DNA from: Ruegeria lacuscaerulensis
GTDB lineage: Bacteria; Pseudomonadota; Alphaproteobacteria; Rhodobacterales; Rhodobacteraceae
Length of the DNA: 64,000 nucleotides
Direction: 5' to 3'
Assembly: GCF_013033355.1 (NCBI RefSeq)
Contig: NZ_WQDY01000008.1
Coordinates: forward strand, 62,001-126,000
Shown: positions 41,558-50,003 of the stretch, one piece after another
Position numbering within the stretch: position 1 is the first letter of the stretch
How the letters are laid out: each line of letters begins with the position of its first letter
Made by a program: the position numbers and the translations under genes
Notes under the pieces: model-generated
Seen by the model: only the letters and a program-made list of their open reading frames with translations
What the model was told of the DNA's origin: nothing
Databases searched by the model: none

Positions 41558-42391
41558 ATGGCAAACAGCTATGAAACCCGCATCCTGCGTGTGCTTGAAT
41601 ATATCCACGACAACCCCGCAGGGGATCTGTCATTGGATGCACTTGCGGATGTGGCGGCGATGTCGAGATTTCACTGGCACCGTGTGTTTCGGGCAATAAC
41701 GGGCGAAACCTGTGCGCAGGCAGTGCGCCGGATCCGTTTGCACCGTGCCGCCAGCCGGTTGGTGCAGACCGACGTGCCGGTTGCGCAAGTGGCCAACGAC
41801 GTGGGCTATCCGAACCTGAACTCCTTCGCGCGGGCGTTCTCTGACGCCTATGGCACCAGCCCTGCCGCCTTTCGCAAGGCCGGTCTGTTCCTGCCAGCAC
41901 ATCCACATTTCAAAACAGGAGACTACCCGATGCACCCCGTTGAAACCCGTACTGAACCTGCCCGCCGGATTGTCGCGTTGAAGCACCGCGGCAACTATGC
42001 CGAGATCGGCAGGAGTTTTGAAACTTTCGGCGCGTTGTGCGAATCCCGCAAGCTTTGGCCTCAATTAGGCCCGGTCATTGGTCTTTACCTTGACAGCCCC
42101 GACGAGGTGCCCGAGCAGGACCTGCGCAGCTACGCAGGCGCGGAATACCGTGGAGACGCGGCCCCGGACGGGATGGAAGACCTAAGTATCCCCGGCGGTA
42201 AGAAGGCTGTCTTGCGCTACAAAGGTCCGTATTCCGGTATTCACGCCGCCTATCACAGCCTGTTCGGCAATTGGCTGCCGGACTCAGGCGAAGAGCCTGC
42301 GGATCAACCCTGCTATGAGATTTACCTCAACGACCCACGCGATACGCCGCCCGATGAATTGCTTACCGAAATCTGCCTGCCGCTCAAGTAA
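41558..42391 (+). CDS. AraC-family regulator with GyrI-like effector domain (Rob/SbmC type)
   Basis: The 277-residue protein has the DNA-binding domain first (LEYIHDNPAGDLSLDALADV then VPVAQVANDVGYPNLNSFAR) and a GyrI-like small-molecule domain after about 125 (ETRTEPARRIVALKHRGNY to the end). The order is that of Rob-type multidrug or stress regulators. It is 2 bases from the convergent LysE gene; targets are unknown. Confidence 0.87.
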   Translation: MANSYETRILRVLEYIHDNPAGDLSLDALADVAAMSRFHWHRVFRAITGETCAQAVRRIRLHRAASRLVQTDVPVAQVANDVGYPNLNSFARAFSDAYGTSPAAFRKAGLFLPAHPHFKTGDYPMHPVETRTEPARRIVALKHRGNYAEIGRSFETFGALCESRKLWPQLGPVIGLYLDSPDEVPEQDLRSYAGAEYRGDAAPDGMEDLSIPGGKKAVLRYKGPYSGIHAAYHSLFGNWLPDSGEEPADQPCYEIYLNDPRDTPPDELLTEICLPLK

Positions 42392-42392
42392 A

Positions 42393-42989
42393 TCAAGCAG
42401 GCCAAAGGACCGGATAGAGCGACGCAACCAGCAACGTGGCCATGGTCCAATTGAAAACCAACAAACGGCGCGGGTTCGTGAGGACTCGTGCCATCTGCTG
42501 CCCAAGTACCGTCCATGTGCTGACCGATGGCAGATTGACGGCGCCAAAGACCAGAGCCACGATCAAAATGGCCTCGGGCGTGCGGCCCGGTGAATAGGCC
42601 GTGGTCGCTGTCAGGGCCATGGCCCACGCTTTGGGATTAACCCATTGAAATGCGGCAGCTTGCAGAAACGTCATGGGCGTTCCAGCCTCGGCCGCTTGAC
42701 CTGAAGGTGCGGCATTGGCGATTTTCCAGGCCAAGAATAGCAGATAGATTACGGATGCGATTTTCAGCACCGTGTAACTGGTTGGGTATTGGTCGAAGAC
42801 AGCCGCCAGACCCAGCCCAACTAAAACAACCATGAAGGTGAAGCCCAGTCCGATCCCAAGCATATGAGGGATTGACCGGCGGAACCCGAAATTTGCACCC
42901 GAGGCCATCAGCATCAGGTTGTTCGGTCCCGGTGTAATGGAAGAGACAAAGGCAAAGGTGATCAGGGCCAGAAGCAAGTCGTAGGTCAT
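42393..42989 (-). CDS. LysE/RhtB-family amino-acid exporter
   Basis: The 198-residue membrane protein has six hydrophobic helices and the family start FAFVSSITPGPNNLMLMASG, with GAKFGF-like GANFGFRRSIPHMLGI next. It exports amino acids or related small molecules. I chose the ATG at 42989, which gives the MTYDLLLALITF start common in the family. It is divergent from an Lrp regulator, the usual arrangement for amino-acid-induced exporters. Confidence 0.88.
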   Translation of the reverse strand: MTYDLLLALITFAFVSSITPGPNNLMLMASGANFGFRRSIPHMLGIGLGFTFMVVLVGLGLAAVFDQYPTSYTVLKIASVIYLLFLAWKIANAAPSGQAAEAGTPMTFLQAAAFQWVNPKAWAMALTATTAYSPGRTPEAILIVALVFGAVNLPSVSTWTVLGQQMARVLTNPRRLLVFNWTMATLLVASLYPVLWPA

Positions 42990-43062
42990 GGCGCGCAGCA
43001 TTGCCCAGAAAACGGCAAATGAAATTGCAAAATTGTGCGTTTGTCTTTAGTTTTAGCAACAA

Positions 43063-43515
43063 ATGTCGAAAATAAATCAAATTAACCAACATATATTGCG
43101 TGAATTGAGCCGAGATGGACGTGTCAGCAACCTGGAATTGGCCGACCGCGTGGGTCTGTCCCCCTCGGCTTGTTTGCGCCGGGTGCAGGAGATGGAGCGC
43201 TCAGGCGTAATTTCAGGTTACCGCGCAGTATTGAACCCTGCGGCGTTAGGGGTGGGCTTTGTGGCCTATATCGGTGTGGGGCTGGGCGAGCATACAAAAG
43301 CGGCGCAGGAAGGGTTTGAACGCGCACTGCAAAACGCGCCCGAGGTGGTTGAATGCCACAACATCACCGGGACGATCGAGTACCTGTTGCGCGTAGAATG
43401 CCAAGATCTGCCCGCCTACAAAACATTCCACACCGACGTTTTGGGAACACTGCCGCATGTCACCTCGATCACGTCATACGTGGTGATGGGTTCTCCCAAA
43501 GATATGCGCGGATGA
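43063..43515 (+). CDS. Lrp/AsnC-family regulator
   Basis: The 150-residue protein has a helix-turn-helix (ELADRVGLSPSACLRRVQEM) at 25-45 and a C-terminal RAM domain (VVECHNITGTIEYLLRVECQDL). It forms octamers and senses amino acids. It is divergent from the LysE exporter across 73 bases, which suggests it controls that gene. Confidence 0.9.
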   Translation: MSKINQINQHILRELSRDGRVSNLELADRVGLSPSACLRRVQEMERSGVISGYRAVLNPAALGVGFVAYIGVGLGEHTKAAQEGFERALQNAPEVVECHNITGTIEYLLRVECQDLPAYKTFHTDVLGTLPHVTSITSYVVMGSPKDMRG

Positions 43516-43632
43516 CTGCGAAAATGTGATTGTTAACTCTCTTGCCGGGTAATTTCCGACGTCCTAGTGTTGAACAAATGTCCCAACCAAAATGGGGAAT
43601 AACCTCAAAGGGACCGTATCAGGGAGAAGAAC

Positions 43633-44211
43633 ATGAACCTCGTTCGAACCGGAGCACTTGCCGCTGCCTTGGCGATTTTCGCCGGGGGTGCGTTGGCTGC
43701 ACCCTTGAAACTGCAACCGGCAAACCCGCAACCCAATCCCAAACCCGGGTTGGATGTGAAATACGCATGGGAAGGGAACCCTCCTCGCAAAATTCAAAAC
43801 TTGGCCAAAGTTGGTTTTCTTCTGAAGAAAGCCAAGTCAGGTAAACCACTGCGTGGCTTGGATTATCGTGATACGACCGAAGGCGATCCGGTTTTGACAT
43901 TCAACGAGGCGTTCAACGTCGCAGCTGAAGTCACTGGGTATATCAAGTTCGACTCACCCGGTGTCTATGAGCTTGAGACTTGGTCGAATGACGGTATCGA
44001 CGCTTGGGTCGGGGGGCAGCAGATCGGCTATGTCAATGGGCGGCAAGGCTGCGAAGCCAATCAGAGAACCGAGGTCGAAGTGCCACAAGCCGGGTGGTAT
44101 CCGCTGAAGATCACATATTTTCAGAAATATGGCACATCCTGCCTGATGATGAAATCGGGCAAAAAGGGTGAGCGTTTTACATGGACGCCCAACGACGTCT
44201 TCGGTCGGTAA
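43633..44211 (+). CDS. Exported PA14-domain protein
   Basis: The 192-residue protein has a signal peptide (NLVRTGALAAALAIFAGGALA) and one PA14 domain from about 90 to 190 (FNVAAEVTGYIKFDSPGVYELETWSNDGID). PA14 domains bind carbohydrate or act as adhesion modules. Two cysteines (GCEANQ, SCLMM) may form a disulfide. ATG 43633 follows AGGGAGAAG. A bidirectional hairpin terminates it against mcl1. Confidence 0.78.
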   Translation: MNLVRTGALAAALAIFAGGALAAPLKLQPANPQPNPKPGLDVKYAWEGNPPRKIQNLAKVGFLLKKAKSGKPLRGLDYRDTTEGDPVLTFNEAFNVAAEVTGYIKFDSPGVYELETWSNDGIDAWVGGQQIGYVNGRQGCEANQRTEVEVPQAGWYPLKITYFQKYGTSCLMMKSGKKGERFTWTPNDVFGR

Positions 44212-44216
44212 AGAAA

Positions 44217-44238
44217 AAGGCGCCCCGGGGGGCGCCTT
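44217..44238. terminator. Bidirectional hairpin between convergent genes
   Basis: AAGGCGCCCC and GGGGCGCCTT form a strong stem of up to 10 bp with a short loop in the 33-base gap between the PA14 gene and mcl1. T-runs are short on both sides, but position and stem strength suit termination. Confidence 0.6.
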
Positions 44239-44244
44239 GCTTCG

Positions 44245-45207
44245 TTAACCGTTGGCGGCGATCAGTTCGGCCTGTGCCACGATCACCTCGGCCTGTTTGA
44301 TCGAGGCGATATCGACCAAACGCCCTTTGTAGACGGTTGCGCCTTCGCCATTGGCCTTGGCCTGTTCCATTGCCGCCAGGATCTCGCGCGCCTCGGACAC
44401 CGCTTCGTCCGACGGGGTGAAGACCTGATTGGCCAGCGCGATCTGCTTGGGGTGAATCGCCCATTTGCCCACCATACCCAGCGTGGCCGAGCGCTTGGCC
44501 TGTGCGATATACCCCTCATCATCCGAGAAATCGCCGAACGGGCCGTCAACCGGCAGCACGCCATGGGTGCGGCAGGCGGCGACGATGGCGGCTTGCGCCC
44601 AATGCCACGGATCGGACCAGTGCTTTTCGCCCTCGCGCAGCATGTAATAGTTTTCCTGCGTGCCACCGATGCCGGTGGTTTGCATCCCCATCGAGGCCGC
44701 AAAGTCTGCTGCCCCAAGGCTCATGGCCTGCAGACGCGGGGAGGAGGCCGCGATGGCTTCGACATGGGCGATACCAGCGGCGGATTCGATGATGACCTCA
44801 AAGCTGATCGGCTTGGTGCGGCCCTTGGCGCGCTCGATCGCCGTGACTAGCGCGTCAACGGCATAGACGTCCTCCGCACAACCCACCTTGGGTATCATGA
44901 TTTGGTCCAGACGGTCGCCGGCCTGTTCCAGCAGATCAACCACGTCGCGATACCAGTAGGGCGTGTCGAGGCTGTTGATGCGGACGGACATGTATTTGCC
45001 GCCCCAGTCGATTGTGTTCAGCGCCTCGATCACATTGGCACGGGCCACGTCCTTGTCGGTGGGGGCGACGGAATCCTCAAGGTCCAGATTGATCACATCG
45101 GCCGCCGAGGCCGCCATTTTGGGGAACAGCTTGGTGTTCGATCCGGGGCCAAACAGCTGACAGCGGTTGGGACGGGCGGGGGCGGCGGGTTGAAGGCGAA
45201 AGCTCAT
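44245..45207 (-). CDS. mcl1: L-malyl-CoA/beta-methylmalyl-CoA lyase
   Basis: The 320-residue protein has the CitE-fold signatures NRCQLFGPGSNTKLFPKMAA, DVINLDLEDSVAPTDKD, SFEVIIESAAGIAHVEAIAA and WAIHPKQIALAN. It cleaves L-malyl-CoA to acetyl-CoA and glyoxylate, and works in the ethylmalonyl-CoA pathway of Rhodobacterales. A 295-base gap with no gene separates it from the divergent dgcN operon. Confidence 0.92.
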   Translation of the reverse strand: MSFRLQPAAPARPNRCQLFGPGSNTKLFPKMAASAADVINLDLEDSVAPTDKDVARANVIEALNTIDWGGKYMSVRINSLDTPYWYRDVVDLLEQAGDRLDQIMIPKVGCAEDVYAVDALVTAIERAKGRTKPISFEVIIESAAGIAHVEAIAASSPRLQAMSLGAADFAASMGMQTTGIGGTQENYYMLREGEKHWSDPWHWAQAAIVAACRTHGVLPVDGPFGDFSDDEGYIAQAKRSATLGMVGKWAIHPKQIALANQVFTPSDEAVSEAREILAAMEQAKANGEGATVYKGRLVDIASIKQAEVIVAQAELIAANG

Positions 45208-45502
45208 CTGGACCTCGTGCGAGAAAGGAAATTACGATTTTCTTGCTTTATGAGGTATTAAATTGCGCAACCCGGCGCAAGCACCTTTGTGCAGTTGCGG
45301 CATTGCGTTCGCAGCATTCACCAAAATACGCTGCGTCGCGGACGGTTAAAGTTTAATCGGTTTGAAAACATGAAAGGTTTTTGCGTAGTTCGTGACATAT
45401 GTGCAAAATTATCCCACACGACCTGACGTTGCCCAAGGAATTCGCGAAACTCTCGCCTGCCAGCTCCACTAGCCTGCGTCGGAATCAAAGGAGTGCACCG
45501 CA

Positions 45503-46504
45503 ATGATCGAGACACCGTATCTGTTGTTTTTGGGCGATGCGCCCGACCAGCTGGCCGCTAAGGTTGCCATCGGCATCCGGGACTGGCGTCCCGAGAACGC
45601 TGTGGGTCAGTACCGGATGGAGGGTTGCAAGGCCGATCTGGGCATGACCGACCTGACTTTGGCCGAGGCCAAAGCTGCTGGTGCGAAAACGCTGGTCATT
45701 GGCGTTGCCAATCGGGGCGGCGTGATCAGTGCGGCGTGGAAGAAAGTGCTGATTGAGGCACTTGAGATGGGGTTTGATCTGGCCTCTGGCCTACATAACC
45801 TGTTGCGCGACGAGGGCGATCTGGTGGCCGCGGCGCAAACCCATGGCTGCACGTTGCACGACGTGCGCGTTCCGACCGTTGGATATCCGATTGCCAATGG
45901 AAAAAAGCGCAGCGGCAAGCGGTGTCTGGCCGTGGGGACCGATTGTTCGGCAGGCAAGATGTACACCGCCATGTCGATGGACGCCGAGATGCGCAAACGG
46001 GGCATGAAATCCACCTTCCGCGCCACAGGGCAAACGGGTATTCTGATCACTGGTCAGGGTGTTCCTTTGGACGCGGTTGTGGCCGACTTCATGGCTGGTG
46101 CGGTCGAGTATCTGACGCCCGAGAATGACGCCGATCACTGGGATCACATCGAAGGGCAGGGGTCGCTGTATCACGTATCCTATTCCGGGGTGACCATGGC
46201 GTTGATCCATGGCGGTCAGCCCGACGCGCTGATCCTGTGTCACGAACCCACTCGGACGCATATGCGGGGCTTGCCCGAGTATTCTCTGCCATCGTTGCCG
46301 GACTTGCGCGATACGGCCCTGCCGCTGGCGAGGATCGCCAACCCGGCCTGTCAGGTTGTCGGTGTGTCGATTAACACGCAGAACCTAAGCGAAGACGACG
46401 CGCGTGCCTATATCGCCGAGGTTGAGGCGGAGATGGGCTTGCCCGCAACCGACCCGTACCGCTTTGGTGCGGGTAAGCTGGTTGACGCGCTGGCGGCGCT
46501 GTAA
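45503..46504 (+). CDS. dgcN: DgcN, D-glutamate N-acetyltransferase (DUF1611)
   Basis: The 333-residue protein belongs to the DUF1611 family with the P-loop-like VGTDCSAGKMYTAMSMDAEM and the start IETPYLLFLGDAPDQLAAK. In marine Pseudoalteromonas this family acetylates D-glutamate at its nitrogen using acetyl-CoA. The neighbour dgcA encodes the racemase for that product, and the following gene encodes a D-amino-acid aminotransferase. ATG 45503 follows AAAGGAG. Confidence 0.85.
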   Translation: MIETPYLLFLGDAPDQLAAKVAIGIRDWRPENAVGQYRMEGCKADLGMTDLTLAEAKAAGAKTLVIGVANRGGVISAAWKKVLIEALEMGFDLASGLHNLLRDEGDLVAAAQTHGCTLHDVRVPTVGYPIANGKKRSGKRCLAVGTDCSAGKMYTAMSMDAEMRKRGMKSTFRATGQTGILITGQGVPLDAVVADFMAGAVEYLTPENDADHWDHIEGQGSLYHVSYSGVTMALIHGGQPDALILCHEPTRTHMRGLPEYSLPSLPDLRDTALPLARIANPACQVVGVSINTQNLSEDDARAYIAEVEAEMGLPATDPYRFGAGKLVDALAAL

Positions 46505-46565
46505 CACGGTCTGGCTAAGATTTTCGTCGAAAGATCTTGGTCACTCTGCAGGGGAAAGATTTGTG

Positions 46566-47531
46566 ATGCGGATAGACATTTCGCGGGATGTGTTTCGGTT
46601 GGCGCAGGTGTTTACCATCTCGCGCGGGTCGCGGACCGAGGCCAAGGTGCTGACCGTTCGGATCTCGGACGGGGTGCATAAGGGCTGGGGCGAATGTGTG
46701 CCCTATGCGCGCTATGATGAAACGCTAGACTCGGTCGAGGCCGAGATCGCGGGTCTGCCTGCGGACTTCACTCGCCAATCCCTGATGGATTTGCTGCCCG
46801 CCGGGGCGGCGCGAAATGCCGTAGACTGTGCGCTGTGGGATCTGGAGTGCAAGCGCACTGGCAAGCGGGCCTGGGACCTGGCCGGTCTGCCGGTGCCCGG
46901 CCCCGAGATCACCGCCTATACCCTGTCGCTGGACACGCCCGAGGCAATGCAGGCGCAAGCTGCGGCCAATGCGCACCGCCCTTTGCTCAAGATCAAGCTG
47001 GGCACGCCGGATGACATGCCCCGGCTTGAGGCCGTTCGCGCGGGCGCGCCCGGTGCGCAGATCATCGTCGACGCAAATGAGGGTTGGTCGGCCGCTGTTT
47101 ATGCCGACCTTGCCCCGCATCTGGTGCGATTGGGTGTGGCGCTGGTCGAGCAACCCTTGCCTGCCGGTGAAGATGAGGCGTTGATCGGAATGGCGCGTCC
47201 AGTGCCCGTTTGTGCCGACGAGTCCTGTCATGACCGCAGCAGCCTACCCGGTCTTAAAGGCAAGTACGATGTCGTCAACATCAAGCTCGACAAGACCGGT
47301 GGTTTAACCGAAGCGCTGGCCCTGCGGGAACAGGCGTTGGCCGAGGGCTATAAGGTCATGGTTGGTTGCATGGTCGGCAGCTCGCTTGCGATGGCCCCTG
47401 CGACCTTGTTGGCACAGGGTGCGATGGTCACAGACCTTGACGGCCCGCTTCTTCTGGCCGAAGACCGCACCAACCCGCTGATTTTTGATGACGCCGGAGT
47501 GCATCCGCCAAAAGCGGCGCTCTGGGGCTGA
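46566..47531 (+). CDS. dgcA: DgcA, N-acetyl-D-glutamate racemase (enolase superfamily)
   Basis: The 321-residue protein is an enolase-superfamily enzyme of the dipeptide-epimerase branch. KIKLGTPDD gives the catalytic Lys pair, VDANEGW the metal Asp, EQPLP the Glu, CADESCHD the Asp, and NIKLDKTGG the second Lys. It converts N-acetyl-D-glutamate to the L-form. I chose the ATG at 46566; a longer upstream frame lacks family similarity. It lies 62 bases after dgcN. Confidence 0.85.
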   Translation: MRIDISRDVFRLAQVFTISRGSRTEAKVLTVRISDGVHKGWGECVPYARYDETLDSVEAEIAGLPADFTRQSLMDLLPAGAARNAVDCALWDLECKRTGKRAWDLAGLPVPGPEITAYTLSLDTPEAMQAQAAANAHRPLLKIKLGTPDDMPRLEAVRAGAPGAQIIVDANEGWSAAVYADLAPHLVRLGVALVEQPLPAGEDEALIGMARPVPVCADESCHDRSSLPGLKGKYDVVNIKLDKTGGLTEALALREQALAEGYKVMVGCMVGSSLAMAPATLLAQGAMVTDLDGPLLLAEDRTNPLIFDDAGVHPPKAALWG

Positions 47532-47541
47532 GGAGAGTGAC

Positions 47542-48402
47542 ATGACCCGCACCGTTTACGTGAACGGAGAGTACCTGCCCGAAACCGAGGCCAAGGTCTC
47601 GATCTTTGACCGTGGTTTCCTGATGGCCGATGCCGTTTATGAGGTGACTAGCGTGCTGGACGGCAAGCTGATCGATTTCGAAGGCCACGCCGTGCGCCTG
47701 AAACGCTCTCTGGACGAGCTGCAGATGGCCGAGCCATGCAGTAAGGATAAACTCCTGGCTATTCACCGCAAACTGGTCGAGCTGAACGGGATCGAAGAAG
47801 GTCTGATCTACCTGCAGGTCTCGCGTGGCAGCGACGGGGACCGGGATTTCGTGTTCCCTGCGGCCGATACCAAGCCGACGCTGGTTCTGTTCACCCAGAA
47901 CAAGCCAGGATTGGCCGACAGCCCGGCGGCGCAGAAGGGCGCCAAGATCATCTCGATTGATGACATTCGCTGGGGCCGCCGTGATATCAAGACAGTGCAG
48001 TTGCTGTACCCGTCGATGGGCAAGATGATGGCCAAGGCCGCCGGATGCGATGATGCGTGGATGATTGAGGATGGCTATGTCACTGAAGGCACTAGCAACA
48101 ACGCCTATTTCGTAAAGGACGGCAAGATCGTGACCCGCCCGTTGTCCAATGACATCTTGCACGGGATCACCCGCAAGGCTGTGTTGCGTATGGCTGCCGA
48201 GGCGCAGATGGAAGTCGAAGAACGCCTGTTTACGATCGATGAGGCGAAAGAGGCGGATGAAGCGTTCACCACCTCGGCCAGCGCCTTTGTTATGCCAGTG
48301 GTCGAGATTGACGGTGTCGCGCTGGGCGATGGTACGCCGGGAGCGATTGCCAAACGCCTACGCGAGATTTATCTGGATGAAAGCCGCAAGGCGGCGATCT
48401 AA
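47542..48402 (+). CDS. dat: D-amino-acid aminotransferase (class IV)
   Basis: The 286-residue PLP enzyme has Lys150 in WGRRDIKTVQLLYPS, the start VYVNGEYLPETEAKVSIFDRG and the class IV EGTSNNAYF loop. It interconverts D-amino acids and 2-oxo acids such as 2-oxoglutarate and D-glutamate. It follows dgcA by 10 bases, which supports D-glutamate catabolism, and is ended by a strong terminator. Confidence 0.88.
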   Translation: MTRTVYVNGEYLPETEAKVSIFDRGFLMADAVYEVTSVLDGKLIDFEGHAVRLKRSLDELQMAEPCSKDKLLAIHRKLVELNGIEEGLIYLQVSRGSDGDRDFVFPAADTKPTLVLFTQNKPGLADSPAAQKGAKIISIDDIRWGRRDIKTVQLLYPSMGKMMAKAAGCDDAWMIEDGYVTEGTSNNAYFVKDGKIVTRPLSNDILHGITRKAVLRMAAEAQMEVEERLFTIDEAKEADEAFTTSASAFVMPVVEIDGVALGDGTPGAIAKRLREIYLDESRKAAI

Positions 48403-48408
48403 GGAAAA

Positions 48409-48434
48409 GGCCCGCCAAACCGGCGGGCCTTTTT
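48409..48434 (+). terminator. Rho-independent terminator of the dgcN-dgcA-dat operon
   Basis: GGCCCGCC (48409-48416) pairs with GGCGGGCC (48422-48429) across a 5-base loop, followed by TTTTT. It lies 6 bases past the stop of the aminotransferase gene and also ends the convergent DUF1244 gene. Confidence 0.85.
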
Positions 48435-48445
48435 GATTTCAGCGT

Positions 48446-48760
48446 TCAACCTTTTTTGGTGACGTTTTCGTCAAAGGCGACCTCGAAGGCTGCCTGTTTT
48501 TCGGGGCTGGCTTCGGTCTGATAATTGGCTTTCCACTCATCCATGGTCATGCCGTAGAAAATCTGACGGGCTTCGTCCTTGCCCATCTCGATGCCTTTTT
48601 CGTTTGCGGCTTCCTGATACCAGCGCGACAGGCAGTTGCGGCAGAACCCGGCCAGGTTCATCATGTCGATGTTCTGCACGTCGGTGCGGTCTTCCATCAG
48701 GTGCTTTTGCAACCGGCGGAAGGCTGCGGCCTGAAGTTCGATTTCGGTTTGCTTGTCCAT
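48446..48760 (-). CDS. DUF1244 domain protein
   Basis: The 104-residue soluble protein matches the DUF1244 family (MDKQTEIELQAAAFRRLQKH, with the conserved GFCRNCLSRWYQEAA segment). The family is found in many proteobacteria and has unknown function. Two cysteines in FCRNC may bind metal. It lies on the same strand as DUF6868 and N-formylglutamate amidohydrolase in a pyk-linked group. Confidence 0.88.
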   Translation of the reverse strand: MDKQTEIELQAAAFRRLQKHLMEDRTDVQNIDMMNLAGFCRNCLSRWYQEAANEKGIEMGKDEARQIFYGMTMDEWKANYQTEASPEKQAAFEVAFDENVTKKG

Positions 48761-48833
48761 GTGCTGACTCCGGATGACAGTATCGTTGTCCTTGACCTAG
48801 CGGCCCGGAGGCGATGTTTCAACAAACAGGATG

Positions 48834-49073
48834 TCAGGCCAGTTTCAAGGCCAGCCAAGGTACGATGCAAAAGATCAATGTAAGGACCTTGTAGTTGGCC
48901 AGATACCGGAAATACGTTCGTTTCACTTCCGACCGCTCCATCTGGAATAACTTGCTGTGAATGCCCGCAATCTGCTCCTGCAGCAGCAGGACCATTAATG
49001 TTGTGAACAACAGTACTGCGATGTTCAGCGCGGCTATCCAACCAAACACAGAGGTTACGAATTCCTGGGTCAT
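48834..49073 (-). CDS. DUF6868 small membrane protein
   Basis: The 79-residue protein has two hydrophobic segments (FGWIAALNIAVLLFTTLMVL and VLTLIFCIVPWLALKLA) joined by an amphipathic stretch (KLFQMERSEVKRTYFRYLA). This fits the DUF6868 family of marine bacteria. Its function is unknown. It ends 74 bases before the DUF1244 start and is 60 bases from the amidohydrolase gene on the same strand. Confidence 0.75.
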   Translation of the reverse strand: MTQEFVTSVFGWIAALNIAVLLFTTLMVLLLQEQIAGIHSKLFQMERSEVKRTYFRYLANYKVLTLIFCIVPWLALKLA

Positions 49074-49132
49074 GGCGATCCCCTTTCGACGAATATATGG
49101 GGATCAGGTGGTATCCTCACAATGACGTGTGA

Positions 49133-49870
49133 TCAAAGGTCGCTGGTATCCAGCGCGTCCTGTAGCACAACGGCCAAACGTTCCGCCCAAGCCCGTTGTC
49201 CAGCGTGATCGGCGATCAGATCATTGCGCAGCTCGATCAGGGCATTGGGGCGACCAAAGGCGGTGCAGTGCTTGTCGATGGCATCTCCGGGCAGGACACC
49301 GGTATAGGGTTCGTTTACGCCGACGCACAGGTCGTCTTCTGCCTGCAACCGGGTGATCAGCGGGCGCGCAAAACGCTCGTCCGGGGTGTGCAAAACGCCC
49401 ACATGCCACGGGCGGGGGTCGCGCCCCCGCAGCTGTCGGGTAAAGGAGTGCACGGACACAATCACCGCATGGGGTAAGGCCGCCAGCTCGGCCAAAGCAT
49501 TGTGATAGGGGCGATAACACATGTTCAGCCGCCGTTCCCGCTCGGCCGCGTCGGCGTGACGATTGCCGGGGATGATCGACCCATCATACAGCTTCATCAG
49601 CAGGGTCGGGTCATCCTCGCCCCGGTTCGGGTCGATCACCAGACGCGAGAAATTGGCCGCCACTACAGGCGCGTTCAGGATTTCCCCAAGATGTTTCGAG
49701 ACCTCGTACGCCCCCACGTCATAGGCGATGTGACGCTCCATATCCTCGCGCGGCAGGCCGAGGTCTCCGCCGTTGATGTCATGCGGGACGGTGTTGGTGG
49801 CGTGGTCACATGTGATCAGCCAACGCGAAGGGCGATCTGCGCCGTGGATAAAAAACGGAGAATACGTCAT
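49133..49870 (-). CDS. N-formylglutamate amidohydrolase family protein
   Basis: The 245-residue protein has the family signatures WLITCDHATNTVPHDING and VIVSVHSFTRQLRGRDPRPW, with His and Glu that would bind zinc. N-formylglutamate amidohydrolases remove formate from the last product of the HutF histidine route, but many genomes hold paralogs of unknown role. It is divergent from pyk. No other hut gene is nearby. Confidence 0.85.
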   Translation of the reverse strand: MTYSPFFIHGADRPSRWLITCDHATNTVPHDINGGDLGLPREDMERHIAYDVGAYEVSKHLGEILNAPVVAANFSRLVIDPNRGEDDPTLLMKLYDGSIIPGNRHADAAERERRLNMCYRPYHNALAELAALPHAVIVSVHSFTRQLRGRDPRPWHVGVLHTPDERFARPLITRLQAEDDLCVGVNEPYTGVLPGDAIDKHCTAFGRPNALIELRNDLIADHAGQRAWAERLAVVLQDALDTSDL

Positions 49871-50003
49871 AAGCCTGTCATCTGGTTCGTCGCAGGTGTA
49901 GGGCAGTTGCTAATAAAAGGGAATTGCGCAATAAGCAGCTTGAAGCAATGTTTGCGGTAACATTTGCGCGACGCCCAGGGAATACGTGAGGAGAGCACCA
50001 ACA

